6,746 bases of DNA from Chloroflexota bacterium. GTDB lineage: Bacteria > Chloroflexota > Anaerolineae > Anaerolineales > Villigracilaceae. The notes below the pieces were generated by a model, which saw only the letters and a program-made list of their open reading frames with translations, was not told where the DNA came from and searched no databases. Both the position numbers and the translations under genes were made by a program. Below are positions 1 to 6,408 of the stretch, in pieces. The stretch is taken from contig JAKAMM010000096.1 of assembly GCA_021812905.1 (NCBI GenBank), positions 1 to 6,746 on the forward strand. Direction: 5' to 3'. The stretch's first letter is position 1, and each line of letters opens with the position of its first letter.

Positions 1-1409
1 TGGCAAATGCTAAATCCAAAACGAAGCTCGATCTCTGTGAAGAAGAAATAAATCTTCTGCAAGCATCCATTGACGATGACCCGCCAGCGACTCTGCAAAA
101 TATTGGCATCATCCGCCCCGGTTATTCACAGGAATTGGATTCGGTCATCGAAGCGTCCAAACACGCGCGTGATTGGATCGCCAATCTCGAATCGGTCGAA
201 CGCGAAAGAACCGGAATTAGAACGCTCAAAGTTGGTTACAACAAAGTCTTCGGCTATTACATCGAAATTTCGCGCGGCGCGGCGGACAAGGCGCCGGAGA
301 GTTATATCCGTAAACAGACGTTGGTCAATGCGGAGAGATTCATCACGCCCGAAATGAAAGAGTACGAGACTCTGGTGCTCAACGCAGAAGAACGCATCCG
401 CGAAATAGAAATTAGATTATTCAAGGAAGTCTGCGCAACGCTGGCAAAGTCGGCGCACAAACTTCTCGAAACGGCGAGAGCATTAGCCGAACTGGATGTG
501 CTGTCGGCTCTAGCGGAGTCTGCAGCCCTCGGAGGCTACACCCGGCCTGATGTCCACGAAGGAAGCGGGCTTGAAATCCATGAGGGGCGGCATCCCGTCG
601 TCGAACAATTATTGCACGACGAGAGATACGTCCCGAACGATATTATGTTTGAAAAGGGCGAGATCGTGCGCGTCATCACCGGACCGAACATGTCCGGTAA
701 ATCAACTTATCTGCGACAGACAGCGCTGATCGCATTGATGGCGCAGATGGGATCATTCGTGCCTGCGGCTTCAGCGAAGATCGGACTGGTGGATCGCATC
801 TTCACCCGCATCGGCGCACAGGATGAAATCCACGCCGGGCAATCCACGTTCATGGTCGAGATGATCGAGGCGGCGAACATTTTGCATCACGCCACGTCAC
901 GGAGCCTTTTGATCCTGGACGAGATCGGGCGCGGCACCTCGACCTACGATGGCGTTTCGATTGCGTGGGGCATGATCGAATATATTCACAATCACCCACA
1001 GTTGCGCGCAAAAACTTTATTTGCCACACATTACCATGAACTGACCCAACTCGCCGACCTGCTTCCAGGCGTTCGCAATTACAACGTGGCTGTGACCGAA
1101 GCAGATGGCAAAGTTGTTTTTCTACATAAGATCGTCCCGGGCGGGGCAGATAAATCGTATGGCATCCATGTTGCGCAGCTGGCAGGCTTGCCGTCGCCGG
1201 TCGTGCAACGCGCCAATGAAATCATGGCCGAACTCGAAAAGACATCCGGTCGCGCAGTCAAGATCGATCCGCACGCCGCACAACAGGCAGCGCTGTTCCC
1301 TGAAACAAGTCCGCTGCTGGATGAACTTGGCGCGCTCGATGTAAACTCACTCTCACCCATCGAAGCCCTGAACAAATTATTCGAGTGGAAGAAGAAATTT
1401 TTGGGATAG
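1..1409 (+). CDS. mutS: DNA mismatch repair protein MutS, C-terminal half (5' end outside window)
   Basis: ATPase that recognises mispaired or looped bases and starts mismatch repair together with MutL. The frame is open from base 3 with no stop, so the gene starts upstream; the TTG at 135 is an internal Leu codon. 468 residues are visible, about half of a typical MutS of 850-900. In order: end of the core/lever region with IIRPGYSQELD (visible residues 36-46); the clamp segment with ERERTGI and KVGYNKVFGYYIE; the second lever; then the ATPase domain with Walker A GPNMSGKST (681-707), the GQSTFMVEM segment, Walker B LLILDE with catalytic Glu (921-923), the signature GRGTSTYDG, and the THYHEL switch. 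The tail holds QAALF (1284-1298), which fits the sliding-clamp-binding pentapeptide, and ends with a SPIEALNKLFEWK helix. It is intact to its TAG stop. No clear terminator follows. Identification is secure; the Chloroflexota-like wording is a weaker inference. Confidence 0.97.
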   Translation, partial: ANAKSKTKLDLCEEEINLLQASIDDDPPATLQNIGIIRPGYSQELDSVIEASKHARDWIANLESVERERTGIRTLKVGYNKVFGYYIEISRGAADKAPESYIRKQTLVNAERFITPEMKEYETLVLNAEERIREIEIRLFKEVCATLAKSAHKLLETARALAELDVLSALAESAALGGYTRPDVHEGSGLEIHEGRHPVVEQLLHDERYVPNDIMFEKGEIVRVITGPNMSGKSTYLRQTALIALMAQMGSFVPAASAKIGLVDRIFTRIGAQDEIHAGQSTFMVEMIEAANILHHATSRSLLILDEIGRGTSTYDGVSIAWGMIEYIHNHPQLRAKTLFATHYHELTQLADLLPGVRNYNVAVTEADGKVVFLHKIVPGGADKSYGIHVAQLAGLPSPVVQRANEIMAELEKTSGRAVKIDPHAAQQAALFPETSPLLDELGALDVNSLSPIEALNKLFEWKKKFLG

Positions 1410-1458
1410 GGCGATAAAGAAATCTACGAAAACAATATTTCCATCTTTCCCCTTCAGG

Positions 1459-1478
1459 ATTGAAAGCAGAATTTCAAT
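1459..1478. repeat. Small A+T-rich inverted repeat between mutS and rfbF
   Basis: ATTGAAA (1459-1465) and TTTCAAT (1472-1478) are perfect reverse complements separated by six bases. The element lies about 25 bases upstream of the rfbF -35 hexamer. It is too A+T-rich and lacks a T tract, so it does not look like an intrinsic terminator. It could be a regulator-binding dyad or chance. Confidence 0.3.
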
Positions 1479-1483
1479 ATCAT

Positions 1484-1518
1484 GCCAAGGCAGATGGACA
1501 GCTTGTCCGATTTTTGGC
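1484..1518. repeat. Nested inverted repeat centred on the rfbF -35 element
   Basis: Inner arms GGACA (1496-1500) and TGTCC (1504-1508) flank the triplet GCT. Outer arms GCCAA (1484-1488) and TTGGC (1514-1518) share nearly the same centre, at about 1501-1502. The right inner arm is part of the -35 hexamer TTGTCC. As DNA this could be an operator at which a bound regulator blocks polymerase. As RNA, in read-through from mutS, the inner hairpin is followed by GA and five T residues (1511-1515), which would make only a weak terminator. Each stem is only 5 bp, so chance is possible. Confidence 0.4.
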
Positions 1519-1531
1519 TTTCCCGTAGAAT
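1503..1531 (+). promoter_or_regulatory. Predicted sigma-70-type promoter of the deoxysugar operon
   Basis: The -35 candidate TTGTCC (1503-1508; 4 of 6 to TTGACA) is separated by exactly 17 bases from the -10 candidate TAGAAT (1526-1531; 5 of 6 to TATAAT). Transcription would start near 1537-1539 and give a short leader of about 20 bases containing the Shine-Dalgarno. There is no extended -10 and no obvious A+T-rich upstream element. This start also rules out translation from the in-frame ATG at 1482. It is the only convincing promoter I see before the operon. Confidence 0.65.
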
Positions 1532-1544
1532 AGTAAGAAGAACT

Positions 1545-1550
1545 GGAGAG
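1545..1550 (+). promoter_or_regulatory. Ribosome binding site of rfbF
   Basis: GGAGAG lies six bases before ATG 1557. It is the best Shine-Dalgarno in the window and fixes the start at 1557 rather than the in-frame ATG at 1482, which has no such site and would add 25 residues absent from the family. Confidence 0.8.
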
Positions 1551-1556
1551 AATTCC

Positions 1557-2327
1557 ATGAAAGTTGCCATTCTTGCAGGTGGATTGGGCAGCCGCCTATC
1601 CGAAGAAACCACAGTCAAGCCCAAGCCGATGGTCGAGATCGGCGGCAAGCCAATGATCTGGCACATCATGAATATTTACGCGGCTTATGGCTTCAAGGAA
1701 TTTGTCGTCGCGCTTGGCTATAAAGGCGAGATCATCAAGGACTATTTTCTTAATTATCATTACCGCGCCCACAACCTGAGCGTGCGAATAAAATCGGGCG
1801 GCGTGAATGTCCACGATGGCGATGGTGATGACTGGACGGTCCATCTGCTTGATACGGGTGAGAACACTAACACCGGAGGACGCGTGAAACAGGCGGCCGA
1901 GTTCATCGGTGACGAGCCGTTCATGCTGACATACGGCGATGGCGTGAGTAATGTGAATATTCCAAAGCTGATCGAGTTCCACCATGCGCAAGGCAAACTT
2001 GCCACACTGACGGCCGTCCGCCCGCCCGCCCGTTTTGGTCAGATGGTTATTGAAAATGATCGAGTCGTTCAATTTCAGGAAAAGCCGCAGATCGGCGAAG
2101 GCTGGATCAATGGCGGCTTCTTCGTGCTCCAACCCGAAATTGTGAACTATATTGAAGGCGATCAAACAGCCTGGGAATTTGATTCACTGGAACGGCTTGC
2201 CAGGGATAATCAATTGGCCGCCTACCAACACGAAGATTTCTGGCAGTGCATGGACACAGTACGCGATGTGCATTTGCTTGAAAAACTATGGCTGGAAGAA
2301 AAGGCGCCGTGGAAACTATGGAATTGA
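1557..2327 (+). CDS. rfbF: Glucose-1-phosphate cytidylyltransferase (RfbF/DdhA)
   Basis: Cytoplasmic nucleotidyltransferase joining CTP and glucose-1-phosphate into CDP-glucose and pyrophosphate, the committing step to CDP-dideoxyhexoses. It has 256 residues, against about 257 in the Salmonella enzyme, so it is full length. Visible motifs: the nucleotide-binding loop LAGGLGSRL (6-14, with Ser where the family usually has Thr) and [12 protein letters not shown] (21-32); [11 protein letters not shown] (99-109), which is diagnostic of this subfamily; TYGDG (125-129) with the metal-binding Asp; PPARFG; EKP (175-177); INGGFFV (184-190); FWQCMDT (228-234); and the closing APWKLW. Start ATG is chosen for its Shine-Dalgarno and family length. 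It is the first gene of the operon, and its last 10 bases overlap the start of rfbG. The DTG...TGGR block and the neighbouring rfbG and rfbH favour CTP and glucose over the related dTDP or UDP enzymes. Confidence 0.95.
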   Translation: MKVAILAGGLGSRLSEETTVKPKPMVEIGGKPMIWHIMNIYAAYGFKEFVVALGYKGEIIKDYFLNYHYRAHNLSVRIKSGGVNVHDGDGDDWTVHLLDTGENTNTGGRVKQAAEFIGDEPFMLTYGDGVSNVNIPKLIEFHHAQGKLATLTAVRPPARFGQMVIENDRVVQFQEKPQIGEGWINGGFFVLQPEIVNYIEGDQTAWEFDSLERLARDNQLAAYQHEDFWQCMDTVRDVHLLEKLWLEEKAPWKLWN

Positions 2328-3313
2328 ATCGTTCCTTCTGGCAGGATCGTCCAACCTTTGTCACTGGCGGGACCGGGCTGGTTGGTAACTGGCTCGTTCG
2401 CAGGCTTGTCGACGCGGGCGCGGACGTTGTCTGCCTTGTGCGCGACTGGGTTCCTCAAAGCGAACTTGTCCGCACCGGATTGATCGAACGCGTCAAAGTG
2501 GTGCGCGGCGACATCACCGACCGCGCAGTATTGGAACGCACGCTCGGCGAATACGAGATTGATACGGTTATTCATTTGGCGGCGCAGACCATCGTCACGA
2601 TTGCGAATCGAAATCCGATCTCAACTTTCGAGACTAACATCGCCGGGAGTTGGAACCTACTCGAGGCCTGCCGCCGCAGTCCAAAAGTCAAACAGATCGT
2701 CGTGGCTTCCTCCGACAAAGCCTACGGCGATCAGGAAGTTCTGCCATACGATGAGAACACGCCGCTGCAAGGACAACACCCGTACGATGTCAGCAAGTCC
2801 GCGGCGGATCTGATCGCGGCCACCTACGCAAAAAGCTTCGACCTGCCGGTGGCGATCACGCGCTGCGGTAATTTTTACGGCGGCGGCGACTTGAATTGGA
2901 ACCGCATCATCCCCGGCACGATCCGCTCGATCACACGCGGACAGCGTCCGGTCATCCGTTCGGATGGAGAATACATCCGCGACTATTTTTATGTCGAGGA
3001 TGGCGCCGCGGCTTACATGCTTTTGGCCGAGCAACTCGCGGCGCAGCCCGAACTTAAGGGACAGGCATTCAATTTCTCGAACGAGATACAGGTTACGGTG
3101 CGCGAGATCGTGGAAAAGATTCTGCGGATGATGGATTCAACTCTCAAAGCGGACATCCGCAACGAGGTCCAGAATGAGATCCGGCATCAATATCTCAGCG
3201 CCGAAAAAGCGCGGCGCGTGCTGAATTGGAAGCCACTCTACACGCTGGACGACGGTCTCGCAAAAACAATTAACTGGTATCGAGAGTTTTTTATCAATGA
3301 ACACAAAAGCTGA
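2318..3313 (+). CDS. rfbG: CDP-glucose 4,6-dehydratase (RfbG/DdhB), extended SDR
   Basis: Converts CDP-glucose to CDP-4-keto-6-deoxyglucose using tightly held NAD. 331 residues from ATG 2318, which overlaps the rfbF stop by 10 bases and has a weak GTGGA just upstream. The upstream in-frame ATG 2288 has no ribosome site and only adds ten residues encoded inside rfbF. Motifs: Rossmann loop TGGTGLVG (16-23), acidic GDI (64-66), HLAAQ (86-90), SSDKAYG (131-137), catalytic YDVSK (Tyr156, Lys160), [10 protein letters not shown] (182-191) and a substrate-side RDYFYVED. Asp133-Lys134 in place of the usual Asp-Glu of dTDP-glucose and GDP-mannose dehydratases is the hallmark of CDP-glucose dehydratases. 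Oddities: it is about 25 residues shorter than the Yersinia enzyme, and Gly18 stands where that enzyme has a His in its TGHTG motif. It could be a divergent paralogue with another sugar, but position between rfbF and rfbH argues against this. Confidence 0.87.
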   Translation: MELNRSFWQDRPTFVTGGTGLVGNWLVRRLVDAGADVVCLVRDWVPQSELVRTGLIERVKVVRGDITDRAVLERTLGEYEIDTVIHLAAQTIVTIANRNPISTFETNIAGSWNLLEACRRSPKVKQIVVASSDKAYGDQEVLPYDENTPLQGQHPYDVSKSAADLIAATYAKSFDLPVAITRCGNFYGGGDLNWNRIIPGTIRSITRGQRPVIRSDGEYIRDYFYVEDGAAAYMLLAEQLAAQPELKGQAFNFSNEIQVTVREIVEKILRMMDSTLKADIRNEVQNEIRHQYLSAEKARRVLNWKPLYTLDDGLAKTINWYREFFINEHKS

Positions 3314-4619
3314 CGAATTGCGTAAACAAATCCTTTCGCTGACCGCGGACTATTACGCCGAAGCTTTTGCGCCACGCGAGTTTATACCCGGCCAAACATC
3401 TGTGCCTGTTTCTGGCCGCGTCTTTGACGCAAGCGAATTGCAATCACTCGTCGATTCATCGCTGGATTTCTGGCTGACCACCGGACGTTTCGCGGCACAG
3501 TTCGAAAAAGAGTTCGCACGCTTTTTCGGGTTGCGTCATGCCATTTTAGTAAACTCTGGATCATCCGCAAACTTGGTTGCGCTGTCCGCGCTGACATCGC
3601 CGACCTTGAAAGATAAAGCGCTCAAGCCCGGCGACGAAGTCATCACCGTCGCGGCTGGGTTTCCAACAACGGTCAATCCGATTGTTCAAAATAAGCTTGT
3701 GCCGGTTTTTATTGATGTCCACATCCCCACTTACAACGTGGATGTAAATCATCTCGAAGCGGCGTTCTCCGATAAAACGCGCGCCATCATGCTGGCGCAC
3801 ACGCTTGGCAATCCGTACAATCTTTCGGCAGTAATGGAATTTGCCAGGCAGCACGATCTTTGGCTGATCGAGGATTGCTGTGATGCGACCGGCGCGAAAT
3901 ATCAAGGCCGCAGTGTCGGCACATTCGGGCAGCTTGCCACAGTCAGTTTTTATCCCGCGCATCACATCACCATGGGCGAGGGCGGCGCTGTGTTGACCGA
4001 CCAACCCGCGTTGAAAAAACTGATCGAGTCCTTCCGCGATTGGGGACGCGATTGCTGGTGTGAAACCGGCAAGGAAAATACATGCGGAATTAGATTCGAA
4101 CATCAGCTCGGCGATCTGCCATTCGGTTACGACCACAAATACACATACACGCACATCGGCTACAACTTGAAAGCCACCGACATGCAGGCCGCGGTCGGCG
4201 TGGCGCAGATGAAAAAGCTTCCGGCCTTCATCGAAGCGCGCCGCGCGAATTTCAAGAAACTTTATGATGGCCTGCAAGGCTTGCAGGAATTCTTCATCCT
4301 GCCTGAAGCCACACCTGAAAGCGAACCAAGCTGGTTCGGCTTCCCCCTTGCCGTGCGCGAAACTGCGCCATTTACACGCCATCAAACCATTCAATTTCTC
4401 GAGGCCCACAAAATCGCCACGCGCCTTTTATTCGGCGGCAACCTCGTCCGTCAGCCTGCATATCGAAACGTGCCGCATCGCGTGGCTGGTCCGCTCGATA
4501 ATTCCGATTTCGTGATGAACAACGTCTTCTGGATCGGCGTCTATCCGGGTCTCACACAACCCATGCTGGATTACGTCTGCGACACGCTCACTCAACTTTG
4601 CGAAAGTGGGGCATCATAA
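3297..4619 (+). CDS. rfbH: CDP-4-keto-6-deoxy-D-glucose 3-dehydrase (RfbH/DdhC, E1)
   Basis: PLP- and [2Fe-2S]-dependent enzyme of the aminotransferase (DegT/DnrJ/EryC1) fold. It removes the 3-hydroxyl of CDP-4-keto-6-deoxyglucose and needs reducing equivalents from a flavin/iron-sulfur reductase (DdhD/E3). 440 residues, against about 437 in Yersinia. [12 protein letters not shown] (219-230) puts His222 where PLP aminotransferases have the Schiff-base Lys, so it cannot transaminate. Cys195, Cys253, Cys255 and Cys263 have the spacing C-x57-C-x-C-x7-C known for the E1 cluster. Other family blocks: LTTGRF (60-65), SGSSANL (87-93), [23 protein letters not shown] (192-197), [24 protein letters not shown] (275-290) and the [10 protein letters not shown] tail. 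ATG 3297 lies inside rfbG (17-base overlap) with GAGAG ten bases upstream; homologues start at an equivalent point. All key residues are intact. No reductase partner is seen in the window. Confidence 0.97.
   Translation: MNTKADELRKQILSLTADYYAEAFAPREFIPGQTSVPVSGRVFDASELQSLVDSSLDFWLTTGRFAAQFEKEFARFFGLRHAILVNSGSSANLVALSALTSPTLKDKALKPGDEVITVAAGFPTTVNPIVQNKLVPVFIDVHIPTYNVDVNHLEAAFSDKTRAIMLAHTLGNPYNLSAVMEFARQHDLWLIEDCCDATGAKYQGRSVGTFGQLATVSFYPAHHITMGEGGAVLTDQPALKKLIESFRDWGRDCWCETGKENTCGIRFEHQLGDLPFGYDHKYTYTHIGYNLKATDMQAAVGVAQMKKLPAFIEARRANFKKLYDGLQGLQEFFILPEATPESEPSWFGFPLAVRETAPFTRHQTIQFLEAHKIATRLLFGGNLVRQPAYRNVPHRVAGPLDNSDFVMNNVFWIGVYPGLTQPMLDYVCDTLTQLCESGAS
4606..4611 (+). promoter_or_regulatory. 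Possible ribosome binding site of the membrane-protein gene
   Basis: GTGGGG, within the last codons of rfbH, lies 12 bases before ATG 4624. The spacing is long. The same bases contain an in-frame GTG (4606) that could be read as a start, but that would put MGHHKL before the clear N-terminal helix and has no site of its own, so ATG 4624, four bases after the rfbH stop, is preferred. Reinitiation by ribosomes finishing rfbH is also likely. Confidence 0.4.
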
Positions 4620-4623
4620 ACTT

Positions 4624-6408
4624 ATGAAAAGCGCAAGGCTTTATCTATGTTTTGTCGTTGCGAATCTGATAGCCATCAATTGGATGGTCATTTACTACTT
4701 GAACTTAAGTTATCCGCTGGTTGGCAGCGATTACCATCTGGCCATTTCAAGCTTATTGGACACGGCTTTGCATTTTCGCCTCAATGGACTTGCCATCCAA
4801 TGGTTCACTCCCAGCTTTGGCGGAGGGATTCCAGCCTTCCCAAACCCAAACAACATGCAATTTTCGCTCCCGGCATTTTTATCCGTATTCCTGCCGCCCA
4901 TGCAGGCTGTGACCTTGTCCGTGGTGATATACATCAGCACGGGCTTTATTGCCTGCGAATACTTTCTTCGCCACACTTTAAAGATGAACTGGACCGCCAG
5001 TATGTTGGGTGCGGTGTTCTTCTCTGCCAATGGTTTTATGATCCAAAGAGTCACCATTGGCCATTTGGGCTATCAGACATTTCCCCTGCTTGTGATCTTT
5101 CTAATCGCTTTGCTGGAAGAATCCCTCCATCCCATACCCGCCGCGGCAATCGTCGGACTGATGTCAGGGTTTCTGCTCCACTCGGCAGGGTACTTTATTA
5201 TCATCGTTTTTTGTTTTTCGATTCTCATTACCCTTCCCATCATATATATCTACAACCCTTCTTATTTCAAATGGAAAAGGTGGCTGGCCATACTTATTCT
5301 TGGAGGGGCAATCGGCTTGCTCATATCGGCCTCCAAACTGGCCGCCGTCTTTTCATTCATGCGCTTCTTTCCCCGCACAATTTCCGACCACTATGCCACT
5401 ACGCGATTGCTGGGATTATATGGCTTGGCCCTTCAGCTGCTGGGGACAATGAATCTTGCGCTACTCTTTCAGATCGCAGGCCTAAGCCCCGATTCCGTTC
5501 CAAATTATATCCGTGCCGCGACCGGCGCCCGCTATAACTACTGGGAAGTGGATATGTCCGTCACGCCGGTCGTCTTTCTCCTCCTGCTGGTCGGGATAGG
5601 TATGGTTTTTCGTTACCCGCAAAAATACTTAAGTGAGTTGCTGGCCGGACCCAAGAAAACCGCCCTGATTTTCCTTGTTCTTTTCCTTTGGGTTGCGGTG
5701 GAGTTCACACTTGCAAGAGGAAAAATCTATCCGCTTCTTCAACAACTGCCGATTCTTAACTCCCTGCATGTGAATGTGCGTTTCGCCGCCGCCTTTATTT
5801 TTCCGCTGGCGCTATCAGCCGCGCTCATATACAACAAATGGATCAGCAATCAACCTCCTGGAAAATCGCTTCTTATATTTGTTATCGTGAACGTCCTGGC
5901 GGTATTGCCGTTGGGCGCATATTTTCTTTTCAAGAGCGATCTGGATCATCGCTATTATGATGCCAGCGGGGGGCAAAAGTTTTTCGAGCAAATGCAAACC
6001 GGTGAGTCTCTTGATGTAACTGACATTGGCCTGCAAACGGACAATACCGAAGCCTTGCTAAGCCACAGCAGTAATTTGAATTTGTACGAACCCGTCTTTG
6101 GATACCGCCTGGAATATTTTCACCCGGAGATCACGCCAGGCTCGATCTGGAATATATCCGATGGCTACTTCAACATGACCAACCCAACAGGTTACGTTTA
6201 TCCTGAGATCAATGGCAACCGTCCCTTCGAACGCTTCCAGATCAAGGATAAAGACATGCTTGCATTGTTCGCAAAACACATCCAACCCGATTGGAAAATC
6301 CCCACATATCAACACGTCCTCGATTGGATTTCAGGGTCAGCTTTTATTTTGAGCCTGGCATATCTCGTATTCCACAGCGGCAAACGTCTCTTCTCCAAAA
6401 CGCCATGA
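4624..6408 (+). CDS. Polytopic membrane protein, YfhO/GT-C glycosyltransferase-like
   Basis: I do not recognise an exact family. 594 residues from ATG 4624. By eye there are about 12 membrane helices: near residues 6-28, 95-113, 124-141, 152-165, 170-188, 190-210, 220-240, 312-329, 346-363, 386-403, 415-435 and 570-585. Basic residues (212-219, 330-345, 404-414 and the C-terminus) fit an inside N- and C-terminus. The first outer loop (29-82) has Asp36 in VGSDYH and a GGG/PNPNN stretch, as in GT-C enzymes whose catalytic acid sits there. ARGKIYPLLQQLPILNSLHVNVRF (split: 365-374, 375-388) resembles the conserved block of YfhO-type proteins. A soluble outer domain of about 130 residues (437-568) precedes the last helix. 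Likely role, inferred: transfer of a sugar from a lipid carrier outside the membrane. A polymerase-like role is possible. Base composition looks more A+T-rich than rfbG and rfbH. It follows rfbH by four bases. Confidence 0.8.
   Translation: MKSARLYLCFVVANLIAINWMVIYYLNLSYPLVGSDYHLAISSLLDTALHFRLNGLAIQWFTPSFGGGIPAFPNPNNMQFSLPAFLSVFLPPMQAVTLSVVIYISTGFIACEYFLRHTLKMNWTASMLGAVFFSANGFMIQRVTIGHLGYQTFPLLVIFLIALLEESLHPIPAAAIVGLMSGFLLHSAGYFIIIVFCFSILITLPIIYIYNPSYFKWKRWLAILILGGAIGLLISASKLAAVFSFMRFFPRTISDHYATTRLLGLYGLALQLLGTMNLALLFQIAGLSPDSVPNYIRAATGARYNYWEVDMSVTPVVFLLLLVGIGMVFRYPQKYLSELLAGPKKTALIFLVLFLWVAVEFTLARGKIYPLLQQLPILNSLHVNVRFAAAFIFPLALSAALIYNKWISNQPPGKSLLIFVIVNVLAVLPLGAYFLFKSDLDHRYYDASGGQKFFEQMQTGESLDVTDIGLQTDNTEALLSHSSNLNLYEPVFGYRLEYFHPEITPGSIWNISDGYFNMTNPTGYVYPEINGNRPFERFQIKDKDMLALFAKHIQPDWKIPTYQHVLDWISGSAFILSLAYLVFHSGKRLFSKTP

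Noticed and set aside
1460..1483. TTGAAA ... TATCAT as an alternative promoter
   Set aside because: The spacer is only 12 bases, far from the 16-18 needed, and a much better pair lies at 1503-1531.
1482..1556. Extended N-terminus of RfbF from ATG 1482
   Set aside because: It would add 25 residues before the conserved MKVAILAGG start, lacks a ribosome site, and lies upstream of the predicted transcription start.
1596..2165. A 189-codon open frame on the - strand opposite rfbF
   Set aside because: No motif and no ribosome site. It lies fully within rfbF, whose coding identity is certain.
4271..4287. Perfect 7-bp stem, 3-base loop inverted repeat inside rfbH (CCTGCAA-GGC-TTGCAGG)
   Set aside because: It falls in the coding sequence for LQGLQ and has no T tract. 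The symmetry is explained by the repeated Leu-Gln codons, and no regulatory role is indicated.
3561..4409. A 282-codon open frame on the - strand opposite rfbH
   Set aside because: rfbH is unmistakable on the + strand with every family motif. The reverse frame shows no recognisable domain and is a by-product of its codon use.
4647..5537. A 296-codon open frame on the + strand inside the membrane-protein gene
   Set aside because: It lies out of frame within a gene with clear helix pattern and operon context. Its translation is rich in Cys, His and Trp with no domain or hydrophobic pattern. It is a shadow frame.
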